From ANME-2 cluster archaeon (lineage in GTDB: Archaea > Halobacteriota > Methanosarcinia > Methanosarcinales > Methanocomedenaceae): DNA of 64,000 nt. Within the stretch, counting starts at the first letter, position 1. Each line of letters begins with the position of its first letter. The notes below the pieces were generated by a model. The model worked only from the letters and a program-made list of their open reading frames with translations, made no database searches and was not told the origin of the DNA. A program made the position numbers and the translations under genes. The stretch lies in the NCBI GenBank assembly GCA_023544605.1, contig JAMJFQ010000001.1, forward strand, positions 14,020-78,019, written 5' to 3'. Shown one piece after another: positions 54,399-62,787 of this stretch.

Positions 54399-55358
54399 TT
54401 GTTCAATGTGATACTGGCATATATAGCGGCCCTGTTCATGGGTGTCAATATAGGCGGGAACAATGCCGCAGCTTCGATGGGTGCGGCCTACGGAGCTGGT
54501 GCCAGGACCAAACGCCAGGCAGTGATATTGATAGCTGTGTTCTCTTTGCTGGGTGCGGTACTTAGCGGTGGTGAGGTCATAAAGACGTTGGGACATGGTA
54601 TTGTGCCAGGCCAAAGTATCACTGTTGCAGCTGCCATTATTGCAGTTTCGGCTGCGGGTATCAGTATGTTTGCAGCGAACATGGTGAAAATTCCGGTCTC
54701 CACAAGCCAGGCCGCTGTGGGTGCTGTAGCTGGCGTGGGAGTCTATGTGGGTGTATTGAACACGGATGTACTGTTCGATATTGCGACCTGGTGGCTTGTC
54801 ACACCAATAATAGCCTTTGTTCTTGCGTATATTACCGGTAAATATCTGCATCCTGTTATCCTGATGTGGCTTGTTGACCATGAGTCTGAGGAGTCGATAA
54901 GGAAGTTGATCAACATTCTGCTCACTATATCAGGCTGCTATGTGGCATATTCGGCAGGTGCGAACAATGCCGCAAATGCAGTAGGTCCCTTCGTGGGGGC
55001 AGGCATAATGACTCCTTTCACCGGGGCTGTGGTCGGCGGGCTGGCCATAGGTGCCGGTGCAATGGTTTTGGGTTCCAGGGTGCTTGAGACTGTAGGAAAG
55101 GGTATCACAGAACTATGCGTAATACGGGCAGTATTTGTGGAGTTCTTGGCTGCAATAATCGTGCATTCTGCATCAGTAATGGGCATCCCGGTCTCACTGG
55201 GCGAGATAGTGACGGCTTCCATAATCGGGATAGGATGTGCCAATGAGGGACTCCTGGCAGCAAGGACTGTCACGGTACAGCGTATAATCACCATGTGGTT
55301 TGTCTCGCCGCTGGTGGCTGGTATTATTACTTATGCAGCTTTGGTGGTAGTTGGGTAA
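54399..55358 (+). CDS. PiT-family anion transporter, probable sulfate permease
   Basis: 319 residues, about ten membrane helices, two homologous halves with signatures NIGGNNAAASMGAA (about 17-30) and SAGANNAANAVGPFVG (about 185-200). PiT proteins carry phosphate, but the CysP branch imports sulfate. Divergent from the sulfite-reductase-like gene by about 120 bp and without phosphate genes near, so sulfate is the likely substrate. Starts at TTG 54399. Confidence 0.85.
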   Translation: MFNVILAYIAALFMGVNIGGNNAAASMGAAYGAGARTKRQAVILIAVFSLLGAVLSGGEVIKTLGHGIVPGQSITVAAAIIAVSAAGISMFAANMVKIPVSTSQAAVGAVAGVGVYVGVLNTDVLFDIATWWLVTPIIAFVLAYITGKYLHPVILMWLVDHESEESIRKLINILLTISGCYVAYSAGANNAANAVGPFVGAGIMTPFTGAVVGGLAIGAGAMVLGSRVLETVGKGITELCVIRAVFVEFLAAIIVHSASVMGIPVSLGEIVTASIIGIGCANEGLLAARTVTVQRIITMWFVSPLVAGIITYAALVVVG

Positions 55359-55534
55359 CTAGAGCTGCCTTAGCTTGAATATTATGGAGAAGAGCACCCG
55401 GGCATAGAGAGAATGGGACGGGTTGTTCACCTTTGGAAAACAAATTATGATTATATTCTGATGTTAGTGGTTTTGTGTCCCTGTCATTTAGATATGACGC
55501 AGTGGTTAAATTATAGCGCATATTCCGTGTACAA

Positions 55535-55732
55535 TCAAGGCCCACTTTTCTGAATTAAAAACCCATGATTAAATAAATCTTTTTCTAAGGCTTCATAATC
55601 TTCGAATTTCCTTGAAATAATACGCCAAAATTGTTCGTTATGTTTTCTCTCAATTAAGTGTACCATTTCGTGAAAAAGCACATATTCGATCAATATTTTC
55701 GGCAAATATTTCAAGAGGATATTAATTTTCAT
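55535..55732 (-). pseudogene. C-terminal fragment of YgjP-like metallopeptidase
   Basis: 65 residues only. FHEMVHLIERKHNEQFW has the HExxH zinc motif with the downstream His of the YgjP/DUF45 family, which often sits in type I restriction loci. The N-terminal two thirds are absent. Its ATG overlaps the stop of the hsdM fragment, so the two are joined by deletion of what lay between or are a chance coupling. Confidence 0.7.
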
Positions 55733-56172
55733 AGATCGAGATTTTTATGTTCTGCGTCGTTTAGTGCGGATAAAATCAGAGACTTTTGTGTAAATATCCA
55801 AGCTTTATGTTTTTCTATTATAATGTCCGGATTCTTGTGATCTTTTGGTAATATAAGTAGTAATTTTCCCGTCTTGAATTCAACCCTTGCAATCTGTCTA
55901 ATATGCTCTTCCCCAAGCACGTTTAATTTTCTAACTTCAGGGTGTTGCATAAACTTGCTGGATGGATTGATAAAAAGTATCTTATTTTTATTTTCTGTAG
56001 ATTTATTCTTGTTAAGAATGATAATAGCCCCTGGAGCTCCAGGATTATAGAATAATTTTTCAGGAAGAAGGATAACGCATTCAATTAAATCACCTTCAAG
56101 CATCTTCGTCCTAATAGCCTTCTCCTTACCTCCCCTAAACAAACACGAAAAATCATTTATTTCTACTGACAC
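55729..56172 (-). pseudogene. Internal fragment of type I restriction methyltransferase HsdM
   Basis: 147 residues. CLFRGGKEKAIRTKMLEGDLIECVILLPEKLFYNPGAPGAIIILNKNK matches the C-terminal half of the HsdM methylase domain. The S-adenosylmethionine and NPPY motifs, which lie before this part, are missing, and the first 7 codons overlap the transporter gene. No hsdS or hsdR remains. Confidence 0.75.
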
Positions 56173-57354
56173 TGATTAATAAAGGCAAGAAGACCAGAGC
56201 TACTAAAAATACGGTTAAACCTGCTGCAGCAAAGCTTACATGGAAACCATATGAATCAGCGATCAATCCCCCTATAAAGGGACCTATTGCAAAACCAAAT
56301 GAACCGAACAGGTTGAACCCACCCATTGCAGTCCCTCTCTTTTCAGGAACTGTAAAGTCACCTGCTAATGCTGCTGATGGGGGATACATAAGTGCTCCAG
56401 CTATACCACCCATCACCATTATCAAAGCCAGAAATGGCGGGGGTGTGGATCCAACACTTATTACTACAATGCTGTAGAGGAGAGAACCTACTATCAATGG
56501 TGGAACTCGTCCTATCTTATCAGATATTGCACCAAAAGGATACTGAAGCAGGGCAAAAGGTATTAAAAAAGCAGCCATGTACATACCGATAGTACCTGGT
56601 CCAAGCCCATATTTAATTGCAAGCATAATTGGGAAAACGCCCACAAAAAATCCTACTGTAAACCGCTCAACAAAAGAAAAAGCATATGGAATGAATATCT
56701 TCTTTTCTTCTCTTAGCAACATGAGTGAATCAATAAAAGATGTGGGTCTGGAATCAAGTTTGCGCTCTTTGAGCATGAATGCTGTGATCAATGCTCCAAG
56801 CAATAGTAGTAAAGAACCAAAGTAAAGAGGATAAAGGGGATCTATTGAACCGATCTTACCACCAAAAGGAGCACCCATGGCATTACCTAATGCCATTCCC
56901 ATTCCAGGAATTCCCATTCCCTTGCCATACTGTGTTTTTTTGACCAGATCGAGCACTGATGTCATAATTAAAGAAAATGCCATTACAGTGAAGGCTCCTT
57001 CAAAAAAGCGTAATACAAGTAATACTACATGGTAGGGGCAAGGGTAAGGCTAAACATCAAAAGAGCATTACCTAAGAATCCAGTAAAGATGAATATCTTT
57101 CTTTTCCCCACCTTATCAGAAGTACTACCCCATATAAGAGCAAATATGACATGTGCAGCCAGATTTATTGAAACAAATAAGCTAGTCTCTGCTATAGATG
57201 TGACATCAAACCTCTCCATAACAAAATCTTCCATGACAGGATATATCAATGTAACACTAAACATGAGCAGAAATGTCAAAATACCGAGAATATAGATCTC
57301 TCGGTAGCCTTCTTTATCGATTTCAGGAATATTGTCACTCACTTTTCTATTCAT
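56153..57354 (-). pseudogene. MFS transporter interrupted by a frameshift
   Basis: Two frames make one transporter of about 400 residues. Frame 1 (57354 to 57025) encodes helices 1-3 with SDKVGKRKIFIF (the MFS loop motif) and stops after LTLAPTM. The other frame resumes in the same place with HVVLLVLRFFEGAFTVMAF and runs to 56153. A single missing base near 57025-57035 explains the break. Could be a real null mutation or a sequencing error. Helices 4-12 (IGRVPPLIVGSLL repeat of the loop) are otherwise intact. Confidence 0.8.
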
Positions 57355-57562
57355 GAATCATATTTTTTAATATTTGGATCATTTGTAATTTAAATCGATG
57401 AAAGGTTGAAGAAAATTTATTTTATTTGTATAATGGCATCAATATATAATTACATTTTCAATTTGGATTATTTGTTTATCCAGGGTTTTATTAATAATTT
57501 TCCTGAGATAAAAAAATATAAAATTTATTTGCCAGGATAAGCCTTCGTCTTCTGAACGTATT

Positions 57563-57660
57563 CCTGCCGCCCCCTCGCCTTTGCTTTGTTAGGGTGTCCC
57601 TCTTGATCTGACTCCGCCCGTTCTTTTGGTGTTGGGGGACTGGCAGGGGCTTTTCGATAA
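57563..57660 (+). repeat. GC-rich hairpin repeat, copy A
   Basis: CCTGCCGCCCCCTCGCC at 57563-57579 pairs with the distal GGGGGACTGGCAGG region (57634-57647), then GCTTTTCGAT. Shares the flanks and spacing with copies B and C but is more diverged inside. Lies in the 428-bp gap between the transporter and the acylphosphatase-like gene; the rest of the gap is AT-rich and empty. No convincing reading frame. Confidence 0.8.
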
Positions 57661-57782
57661 ATCCGGGTGGTCTGTTCTGTGTAAGATATTTGTGTTTGAA
57701 TTGGTGTGAGTTTGCCACGGTTTTTTAAGAAAGGAATTACAACAAAACTATATACTTTTAAATTAAGAATTAACTTTATATT

Positions 57783-58217
57783 ATGGCAATAAAAAATGTC
57801 TATGCTACTGTAACTAACCATGTCCAAATGGTAGGATATCGAGAAATCGTAGAAATCCATGCAAAGGCAAGAGGATTAGCAGGGTTTGTTTTTAATGATA
57901 TTGACGGTTCAGTCAAATTAATGGCAAGTGGTCTGGACGTTGCTATAGATGGATTTTTTAAAGACCTTAAAATTCAACGGCCAGATACAGTAATAGAATC
58001 ACTTGAGATTTTGGAAGATATTACATTGCCGTCACCCTTTGGCAGAATTGTAATTGATGAAATGCGGGAGATTAGTGATAGACTAGATAAGGGGAACACA
58101 ATCCTGGACGACATTAATACAAAGCTTAATAAGCTTAATAAGCTTAATGTTCTGGATGGAATTAGTGGCAAATTAGACACTCTCCCAGAAAAAATTGCTG
58201 AAGCATTGAAAAGATAA
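57783..58217 (+). CDS. Acylphosphatase-like domain with coiled-coil tail
   Basis: 144 residues. Residues 1-90 show acylphosphatase features: TVTNHVQMVGYREIVEIHAKARGLAGFVFNDIDGSVKL, with the Arg of GYR and Asn of FND at the catalytic sites. The usual QGVGFR is changed to QMVGYR. The last 50 residues form a helix with KLNKLNKLN, produced by three 9-bp repeats (58121-58147), and LDTLPEKIAEALKR. Possibly a signalling or TA-related protein; enzymatic activity uncertain. It is flanked by repeat copies A and B. Confidence 0.7.
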   Translation: MAIKNVYATVTNHVQMVGYREIVEIHAKARGLAGFVFNDIDGSVKLMASGLDVAIDGFFKDLKIQRPDTVIESLEILEDITLPSPFGRIVIDEMREISDRLDKGNTILDDINTKLNKLNKLNVLDGISGKLDTLPEKIAEALKR

Positions 58218-58389
58218 TTCTTCTTATATTGATTGTTTTAAAACAAAACACTTAGTTTATAACCGGACTTTAATATCACAATACTGTAACCCAAATTTGT
58301 TAAACTGATAATCTAAGATTCAGGTATAATAAGATCTGTTTATAAGTCTGATATTGAACTGAGTTCAGCCCCCATCTCTCATTCACTCT

Positions 58390-58545
58390 CCTGCCGCCCC
58401 CTCGCCTTCACTCATCAGGGTGCCCGTCCCTCTCTGCTCCGCCTGCCCTTGTGGTGAGGGGGGCTGGCAGGTGCTTTTCGATTCTTTCTGCGGGCTTTGG
58501 GTGCGGAGTGGGGATGGATGCTGGGGTGGGTGGTTGGAGGTGGGG
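58390..58545 (+). repeat. GC-rich hairpin repeat, copy B
   Basis: Hairpin arms CCTGCCGCCCCCTCGCC (58390-58406) and GGTGAGGGGGGCTGGCAGG (58453-58471), followed by GCTTTTCGATTCTT and a G-rich stretch GGGATGGATGC...GGGTGGGTGG to about 58545. Copy C repeats this whole order. The wider gap 58218-58845 has no gene; it also has an 8-bp tandem repeat. Confidence 0.85.
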
Positions 58546-58638
58546 GGCTCGAACTGCATTAAACAGCAGGCATCTGGTGGGTATTCAACTCTTCCTGCCA
58601 CCGCTGCCCGTCAGGGCGGCATGGTGGCAGTCAGCCTT

Positions 58639-58701
58639 GTGGATTTGTGGATTTGTGGATTTGTGGATTTGTGGATTTGTGGATTTGTGGATTTGTGGTT
58701 T
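58639..58701 (+). repeat. 8-bp tandem repeat GTGGATTT, seven copies
   Basis: Seven perfect GTGGATTT units at 58639-58694, then GTGG and a T7 run. Opposite-strand reading gives a KSTNPQIHKS-like chain, so it is not evidence of a gene. Located between repeat copy B and the toxin gene stop. Confidence 0.95.
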
Positions 58702-58845
58702 TTTTAACATACACAGCACTGGGACTACAAAAATGCGGAGGCAATTCCCATTGTTTTCTGAGAATCTAAAAGAATCAAAGTTGAACAAATATTCTCATTG
58801 AACCTTTTATAGAAAAAATGTTACCGACTTTCAGAGCCCGGTAGT

Positions 58846-59277
58846 TCATCCGATGGATGTAATATCTTCACGCAACAACGCTCTAAAACCAGCTTGTTGG
58901 AAATGCTCATCTGATGTCAAGGCATTGTGCAAACTTTGTTCTTCCATCACAATGAATGAGATACAATCCGTCAACCCCCATTCTTTATCATTGCGTTTGT
59001 GATAGAAGTCTATGGCATTATGCAACAATACACTATCTACTGGTAGGACATTTACATTACGGGTACTATATAAACTTTTAATGAAAGAAACTGCAAGAGA
59101 ACGGTTAGAGCGTGCCAGTGAATTGCCTATTTCAATTACGACTGTTTCTGTAGTGCATACTTCATCTGCAACACTTATTTTTGGAAATATTGCCTTGGCT
59201 TGTTCATGGAATCTATCGTTTTGATTGAGCAAAGCAAGAACATATGCTGTGTCCATGAAGAAACGTTTTAAGTTCAT
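58846..59277 (-). CDS. PIN-domain toxin (VapC-like)
   Basis: 143 residues. PIN nuclease acidic residues: Asp9 (FFMDTAYVLALL), Glu49 (VVIEIGNSLA), Asp104 (WGLTDCISFIVM) and Asp123 (TSDEHF). Such toxins cleave tRNA or rRNA. ATG overlaps the antitoxin stop by four bases, the classic toxin-antitoxin layout. Between repeat copies B and C. Confidence 0.9.
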   Translation of the reverse strand: MNLKRFFMDTAYVLALLNQNDRFHEQAKAIFPKISVADEVCTTETVVIEIGNSLARSNRSLAVSFIKSLYSTRNVNVLPVDSVLLHNAIDFYHKRNDKEWGLTDCISFIVMEEQSLHNALTSDEHFQQAGFRALLREDITSIG

Positions 59278-59528
59278 ATTACTCTCTTATTTTGCTGCTT
59301 TGGTGTACCATACAAATAATGATCGTGTTCTTCGGACCAATCTTCAGGGCCATCGATCTTTCCTGTAAAATCCCTGAATTTTTCCCAAATACTCTGCCCT
59401 GAAATTGATTCATCATCTTCTATCGTTATTCGATATCGAACATTAGGCTTTAAATCGACTGGTTCTTCCGGTGTTAAAACTTTCCCATCAAAGTGAGCAT
59501 GCAACGTGTGAATTTTTACAGCATTCAT
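59274..59528 (-). CDS. DUF104/AF2212-type antitoxin
   Basis: 84 residues. HFDGKVLTPEEPVDLKPNVRYRITIEDD is the AbrB-like strand pair typical of archaeal DUF104 antitoxins; the C-terminal part (SIWEKFRDFTGKIDGPEDWSEEHD) should wrap the PIN toxin. First gene of the operon. Confidence 0.85.
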   Translation of the reverse strand: MNAVKIHTLHAHFDGKVLTPEEPVDLKPNVRYRITIEDDESISGQSIWEKFRDFTGKIDGPEDWSEEHDHYLYGTPKQQNKRVI

Positions 59529-59689
59529 ACTTCTATTTAATATTTAATATTACTAATATCTTTAGACTTTCAACTCCAATCAATCTTGTTTACTCAATGG
59601 GCAAAAAAGTAGCCAACCTTATTAATTCCTTTTGACTGGATTCAGAAAGTCAGGAATGTGAAATAAGGTACTGACTAAGAATGTGATTT

Positions 59690-59845
59690 CTGCCGCCCCT
59701 TTTGGTTCACTCATCAGGGTGCCCCTCCCGGTATGCTCCACCTGCCCTTGTGGTGTGGGTGCTGGCAGGCGCTTTTCGATTCTTCCTGCGGGCTTTGGGT
59801 GCGAAGTGGGGATGGATGCCTGGGTGGGTGGTTGGTGGTGGGGGT
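59690..59845 (+). repeat. GC-rich hairpin repeat, copy C
   Basis: Arms CTGCCGCCCC (59690-59699) and GCTGGCAGG (59761-59769), then GCTTTTCGATTCTT, CTGCGGGCTTTGGGTGCG and GGGATGGATGCC...GGTGGTTGG to about 59845, in the same orientation as A and B. Within the 490-bp gap 59529-60018, which has no gene I can support. Confidence 0.85.
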
Positions 59846-60018
59846 GGATATGCGCTAGATGTGGGGTTGAGGATGTTGTATTCAGTTGTTGATGGTGGAG
59901 TGCTGCCAGGGCTGTTAAAATATATTAGTATATAATTTTAAAACACCAGAGAACACAGAAGATTTTTTTCGACTCTCTGCTCCCTCTTGGCTGAAATGAA
60001 AAAAGAGGTATGAATTTA

Positions 60019-60219
60019 TCAATCGACCGTTTTTGCTTTTTCTTCAACTGTCTTTTGGATCTTGTCGATATTTTCCTGCGCTTTTTTGAGCTTCTTTTGC
60101 AGTTTGGCAATATCTTTCTGCGTAAGGTCGTATTCGGGAACAGTATCGATCCAGGTTTGGAATACATCCAGCATCAGGTTGATGGCAGATTTTGTACGTT
60201 TGACCGTAGTTTCATCCAT
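60019..60219 (-). CDS. Small coiled-coil protein
   Basis: 66 residues: MDETTVKRTKSAINLM and a helix of heptads (IAKLQKKLKKAQENIDKIQKTVEEK). Half of the residues are Lys, Glu, Asp or Gln. No family recognised. Codon usage and the start (ATG in an ACATATGGATG context, without a good ribosome site) leave its status as a gene only moderately certain. Confidence 0.45.
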   Translation of the reverse strand: MDETTVKRTKSAINLMLDVFQTWIDTVPEYDLTQKDIAKLQKKLKKAQENIDKIQKTVEEKAKTVD

Positions 60220-60316
60220 ATGTGGTAATTATAGTGGAACAAACTTAATATATGTTGGTGCGGCAAGATTTGTCATAATACACACATATTATTCTAATAC
60301 ATACATCTGGTGAGTT

Positions 60317-60571
60317 ATGAGTCTGGTTGAACTTTACTATTCCGACACATGCGCTGACTGCCATAATGTCAGGACCATGCTAATTGAGCTATTGCCAAAG
60401 GGTGTTTCCTTCAAAGAGGTGAACGCTTTGCAGGGCGAAGGTCTTGAGAGAGCAAAGCGAATCGGGATCTCATCAGTTCCTGCCATTGCCCTTGATGGTG
60501 AATTACTATTGGTCGGGCGCATTGACAGGGATGATATAAAATACCTCTTAGACACTATTCATACGGTATAG
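60317..60571 (+). CDS. Small thioredoxin/glutaredoxin-like protein
   Basis: 84 residues. YYSDTCADCHNVRTML has a CxxC redox site (CADC) on the first helix, and SVPAIALDGELLLVG contains the cis-proline. Likely a thiol-disulfide carrier. It ends 11 bp before the likely SepCysS start, so it could supply electrons or sulfur in that operon. Confidence 0.83.
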   Translation: MSLVELYYSDTCADCHNVRTMLIELLPKGVSFKEVNALQGEGLERAKRIGISSVPAIALDGELLLVGRIDRDDIKYLLDTIHTV

Positions 60572-60582
60572 AAGGTGTGATA

Positions 60583-61773
60583 TTGGACCTTAATATTTAC
60601 AAGAATCTGGAGAGAAACGTAGAAGGCATATTCGTTAATGTACATCCCATCCAGCGGGGCGGCGTACTTACGCCCGAGGCCCGGAAAGCACTGCTTGAGT
60701 TCGGAGACGGGTATTCTGTATGCGATTATTGTTTCGAGTCCAGGGTTGACCTGGTACAAAAGCCTCCGGTGCGCAACCTGGTACAGGATATTGTCGAGTT
60801 TTTGAACATGGATGATGTAAGGTTCACAGCCGGGTGCAGGCACGCCAAATGGGCTGCCATGCATATGGCATGCGAGCCTGGTGATTCCATAGTAGTGGAC
60901 TCGCTGGCCCATTATACTTCGTATTTGGCAGCTGAGGCCAATCGTTTGAAGGTATTCGAGGTGCCCCACAGCGGGTATCCGGATTTCACCATTGACCCAC
61001 AACGGTATGCGGCCAAGTTCGAGGAAGTGGAGAAAAAGACCGGTTCATTGCCCACAATGGCTGTGCTGACCCATGTGGATTACCGCTATGGCAATGTGGC
61101 AGATGCCGCTGGTGTGGGTAAGATATGTAAGGAATACGGTGTTCCGTTCTTGTTGAATACCGCGTATTCGTCAGGCATCATGCCCGTGGACGGCAAGCGT
61201 CTGGGTGTGGATTTTTTGTGCGGTTCAGGACACAAGAGCTGGGCGGCTTCGGCACCCATAGGTATCCTGGCAACGACATATGAGTGGAGCCAGCAGATAT
61301 TTGACAAATCCAGTATCAGGGGTGAATGGAGCGGGCGGGGCTTTACCAAAAAAGAGGTAGCACTGTTCGGATGCTCACCTGTGTTCGGTGCGCCGCTTGT
61401 TACACTCATGGCATCGTTCCCTTCAGTGGTCGAGCGTGTCAAGCACTGGGACGAGGAAGTAGAGAAGGCACGGTACCTGGCCCGGCAGCTTGAAAGGATC
61501 GAAGGTTTCCATCTTATGGGGGTCAGGCCAACACAGCATACCCTGATGAACTTCGAGACCTTACCTCTGCACGAGGTGGCCGAAGACCACAAAAAACGGG
61601 GTTATTTCCTGTACCATGAACTCAAGAAACGCAAGATCATGGGACTGCATCCAGGTATGAGCAAGAATTTCAAGATCAATACATACGGGCTCAGCCAACC
61701 CCAGGTGGAGTATGTAGCCAGGGCTTTTATAGACATTGCTGAAGAAAACAACATTCCCATTGAAGAGGAATAG
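60583..61773 (+). CDS. pscS: O-phosphoseryl-tRNA:Cys-tRNA synthase (SepCysS)
   Basis: 396 residues. Converts Sep-tRNA-Cys to Cys-tRNA-Cys with a sulfur donor, PLP-dependent. PLP lysine in FLCGSGHKSWAASAPIG, NVHPIQRGGVL at the N-terminus with CDYC cysteines (YSVCDYCF), and MGVRPTQHTLMNFET. A TTG at 60583 lies five bases after AAGGTG and is preferred over GTG 60577. Typical of methanogens and ANME. Sulfide from the sulfate-assimilation genes could feed it. Confidence 0.93.
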   Translation: MDLNIYKNLERNVEGIFVNVHPIQRGGVLTPEARKALLEFGDGYSVCDYCFESRVDLVQKPPVRNLVQDIVEFLNMDDVRFTAGCRHAKWAAMHMACEPGDSIVVDSLAHYTSYLAAEANRLKVFEVPHSGYPDFTIDPQRYAAKFEEVEKKTGSLPTMAVLTHVDYRYGNVADAAGVGKICKEYGVPFLLNTAYSSGIMPVDGKRLGVDFLCGSGHKSWAASAPIGILATTYEWSQQIFDKSSIRGEWSGRGFTKKEVALFGCSPVFGAPLVTLMASFPSVVERVKHWDEEVEKARYLARQLERIEGFHLMGVRPTQHTLMNFETLPLHEVAEDHKKRGYFLYHELKKRKIMGLHPGMSKNFKINTYGLSQPQVEYVARAFIDIAEENNIPIEEE

Positions 61774-61776
61774 AAC

Positions 61777-62787
61777 ATGAAATACGCCGAAGTATCCAGT
61801 CAATTCAGGCGGTTCTTTGAACTGCCGGCATCTCCCGTGGCAGTGAAGATAAACAGTGACAAGTCACCTGATGAGCTTACCCCAAGGCGTTATTGTGAGA
61901 TGGTTCGGCTTAGTGCTTCTCATGGGGACACCGTTACCTTTACCGTAGATGACCTATCCTGCGCCAGTGCCGAACTTGCATTGGGATTCGAGGAACCGAA
62001 ATACGGTGAGGTGTACCCGAGGATCAAGCCTGCTGATACCACCCGGATCACCCTTGCACCCCTGGAAAAAGCTGATTTCGAACCAGATGTGGTTATTGTG
62101 ATAGGCAATCCCCAGAAGATCATGCGAATGGCAACCACTCTGGGCAAGATACACGGCAAGGAAGTAACTTCAAAATTCAAGGGCGAGTTAGCCGTGTGCG
62201 GTGAATGTACTGCTATTCCTGTAATGGAAAATACGGCCAATCTCTCGCTCTTGTGTGCAGGGGCCAGGATGTTCGGCGGATACGAGAAGGACGAGATCGC
62301 AGTAGGATTCCCCATGGAAGATTTCGAGGTACTGGCAAAAGGGCTGACCAGGGATGAGATCACAGCGGCACTGTGCGGCTGTCTGATGGATGACCTGCCT
62401 GCTAAGGTGATCGATACGATACTGGATTTGGGATTCGTTAAGGGTACGGACCATTTCACGGGCCGGTTCGGGAATGAGATAGTACGGTTCTATACTCCCA
62501 AGGACAGTAAAGGCAAGATCACGTCTGTTACCCTTCATGTTCCTGTCAAGTTCAAGGACAGTGAAGCTGCAGAGCGTGCATTGGAATCCGCAACAGAGGT
62601 TTTCGAGGACCCCATGCTGTTCGCCAGGCGGGATAACTGGATCGATGTGGCCCTGCCCGTGGACATGGATGAATCAATAAATCGAGTTGTGATGCGCGGT
62701 GATAAGTTCAATTCATTGGTGAACAAGGGAATAGAAGTTATGCTTATGCATATTGAGCGGTTCAAGCGCAAAAGCGGCATCAATTAG
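61777..62787 (+). CDS. DUF169 protein in operon with SepCysS
   Basis: 336 residues. DUF169 core (about 5-230): LPASPVAVKIN, FTVDDLSCASAELALGF, AVCGECTAIPVMENT and GARMFGGYEKDEIAVGFP; six or more cysteines. C-terminal 100 residues form another alpha/beta unit. The family is common in anaerobes, function not settled. Three bp after the SepCysS stop, so co-translated; a part in sulfur or Fe-S supply is inferred. Confidence 0.8.
   Translation: MKYAEVSSQFRRFFELPASPVAVKINSDKSPDELTPRRYCEMVRLSASHGDTVTFTVDDLSCASAELALGFEEPKYGEVYPRIKPADTTRITLAPLEKADFEPDVVIVIGNPQKIMRMATTLGKIHGKEVTSKFKGELAVCGECTAIPVMENTANLSLLCAGARMFGGYEKDEIAVGFPMEDFEVLAKGLTRDEITAALCGCLMDDLPAKVIDTILDLGFVKGTDHFTGRFGNEIVRFYTPKDSKGKITSVTLHVPVKFKDSEAAERALESATEVFEDPMLFARRDNWIDVALPVDMDESINRVVMRGDKFNSLVNKGIEVMLMHIERFKRKSGIN

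Noticed and set aside
57525..57860. 111-residue minus-strand frame over copy A and the acylphosphatase start
   Set aside because: Overlaps the better-supported gene start and repeat; no recognisable domain.
58383..58601. Minus-strand frame over hairpin copy B (and similar ones in copies A and C)
   Set aside because: Similar peptides arise from the shared repeat, but frames, starts and ends differ between copies; structure rather than coding seems to be conserved.
58639..58701. CRISPR or coding repeat
   Set aside because: Unit is 8 bp, uninterrupted; a simple microsatellite.
62188..62538. 116-residue minus-strand frame in the DUF169 gene
   Set aside because: Antisense shadow of a conserved family.
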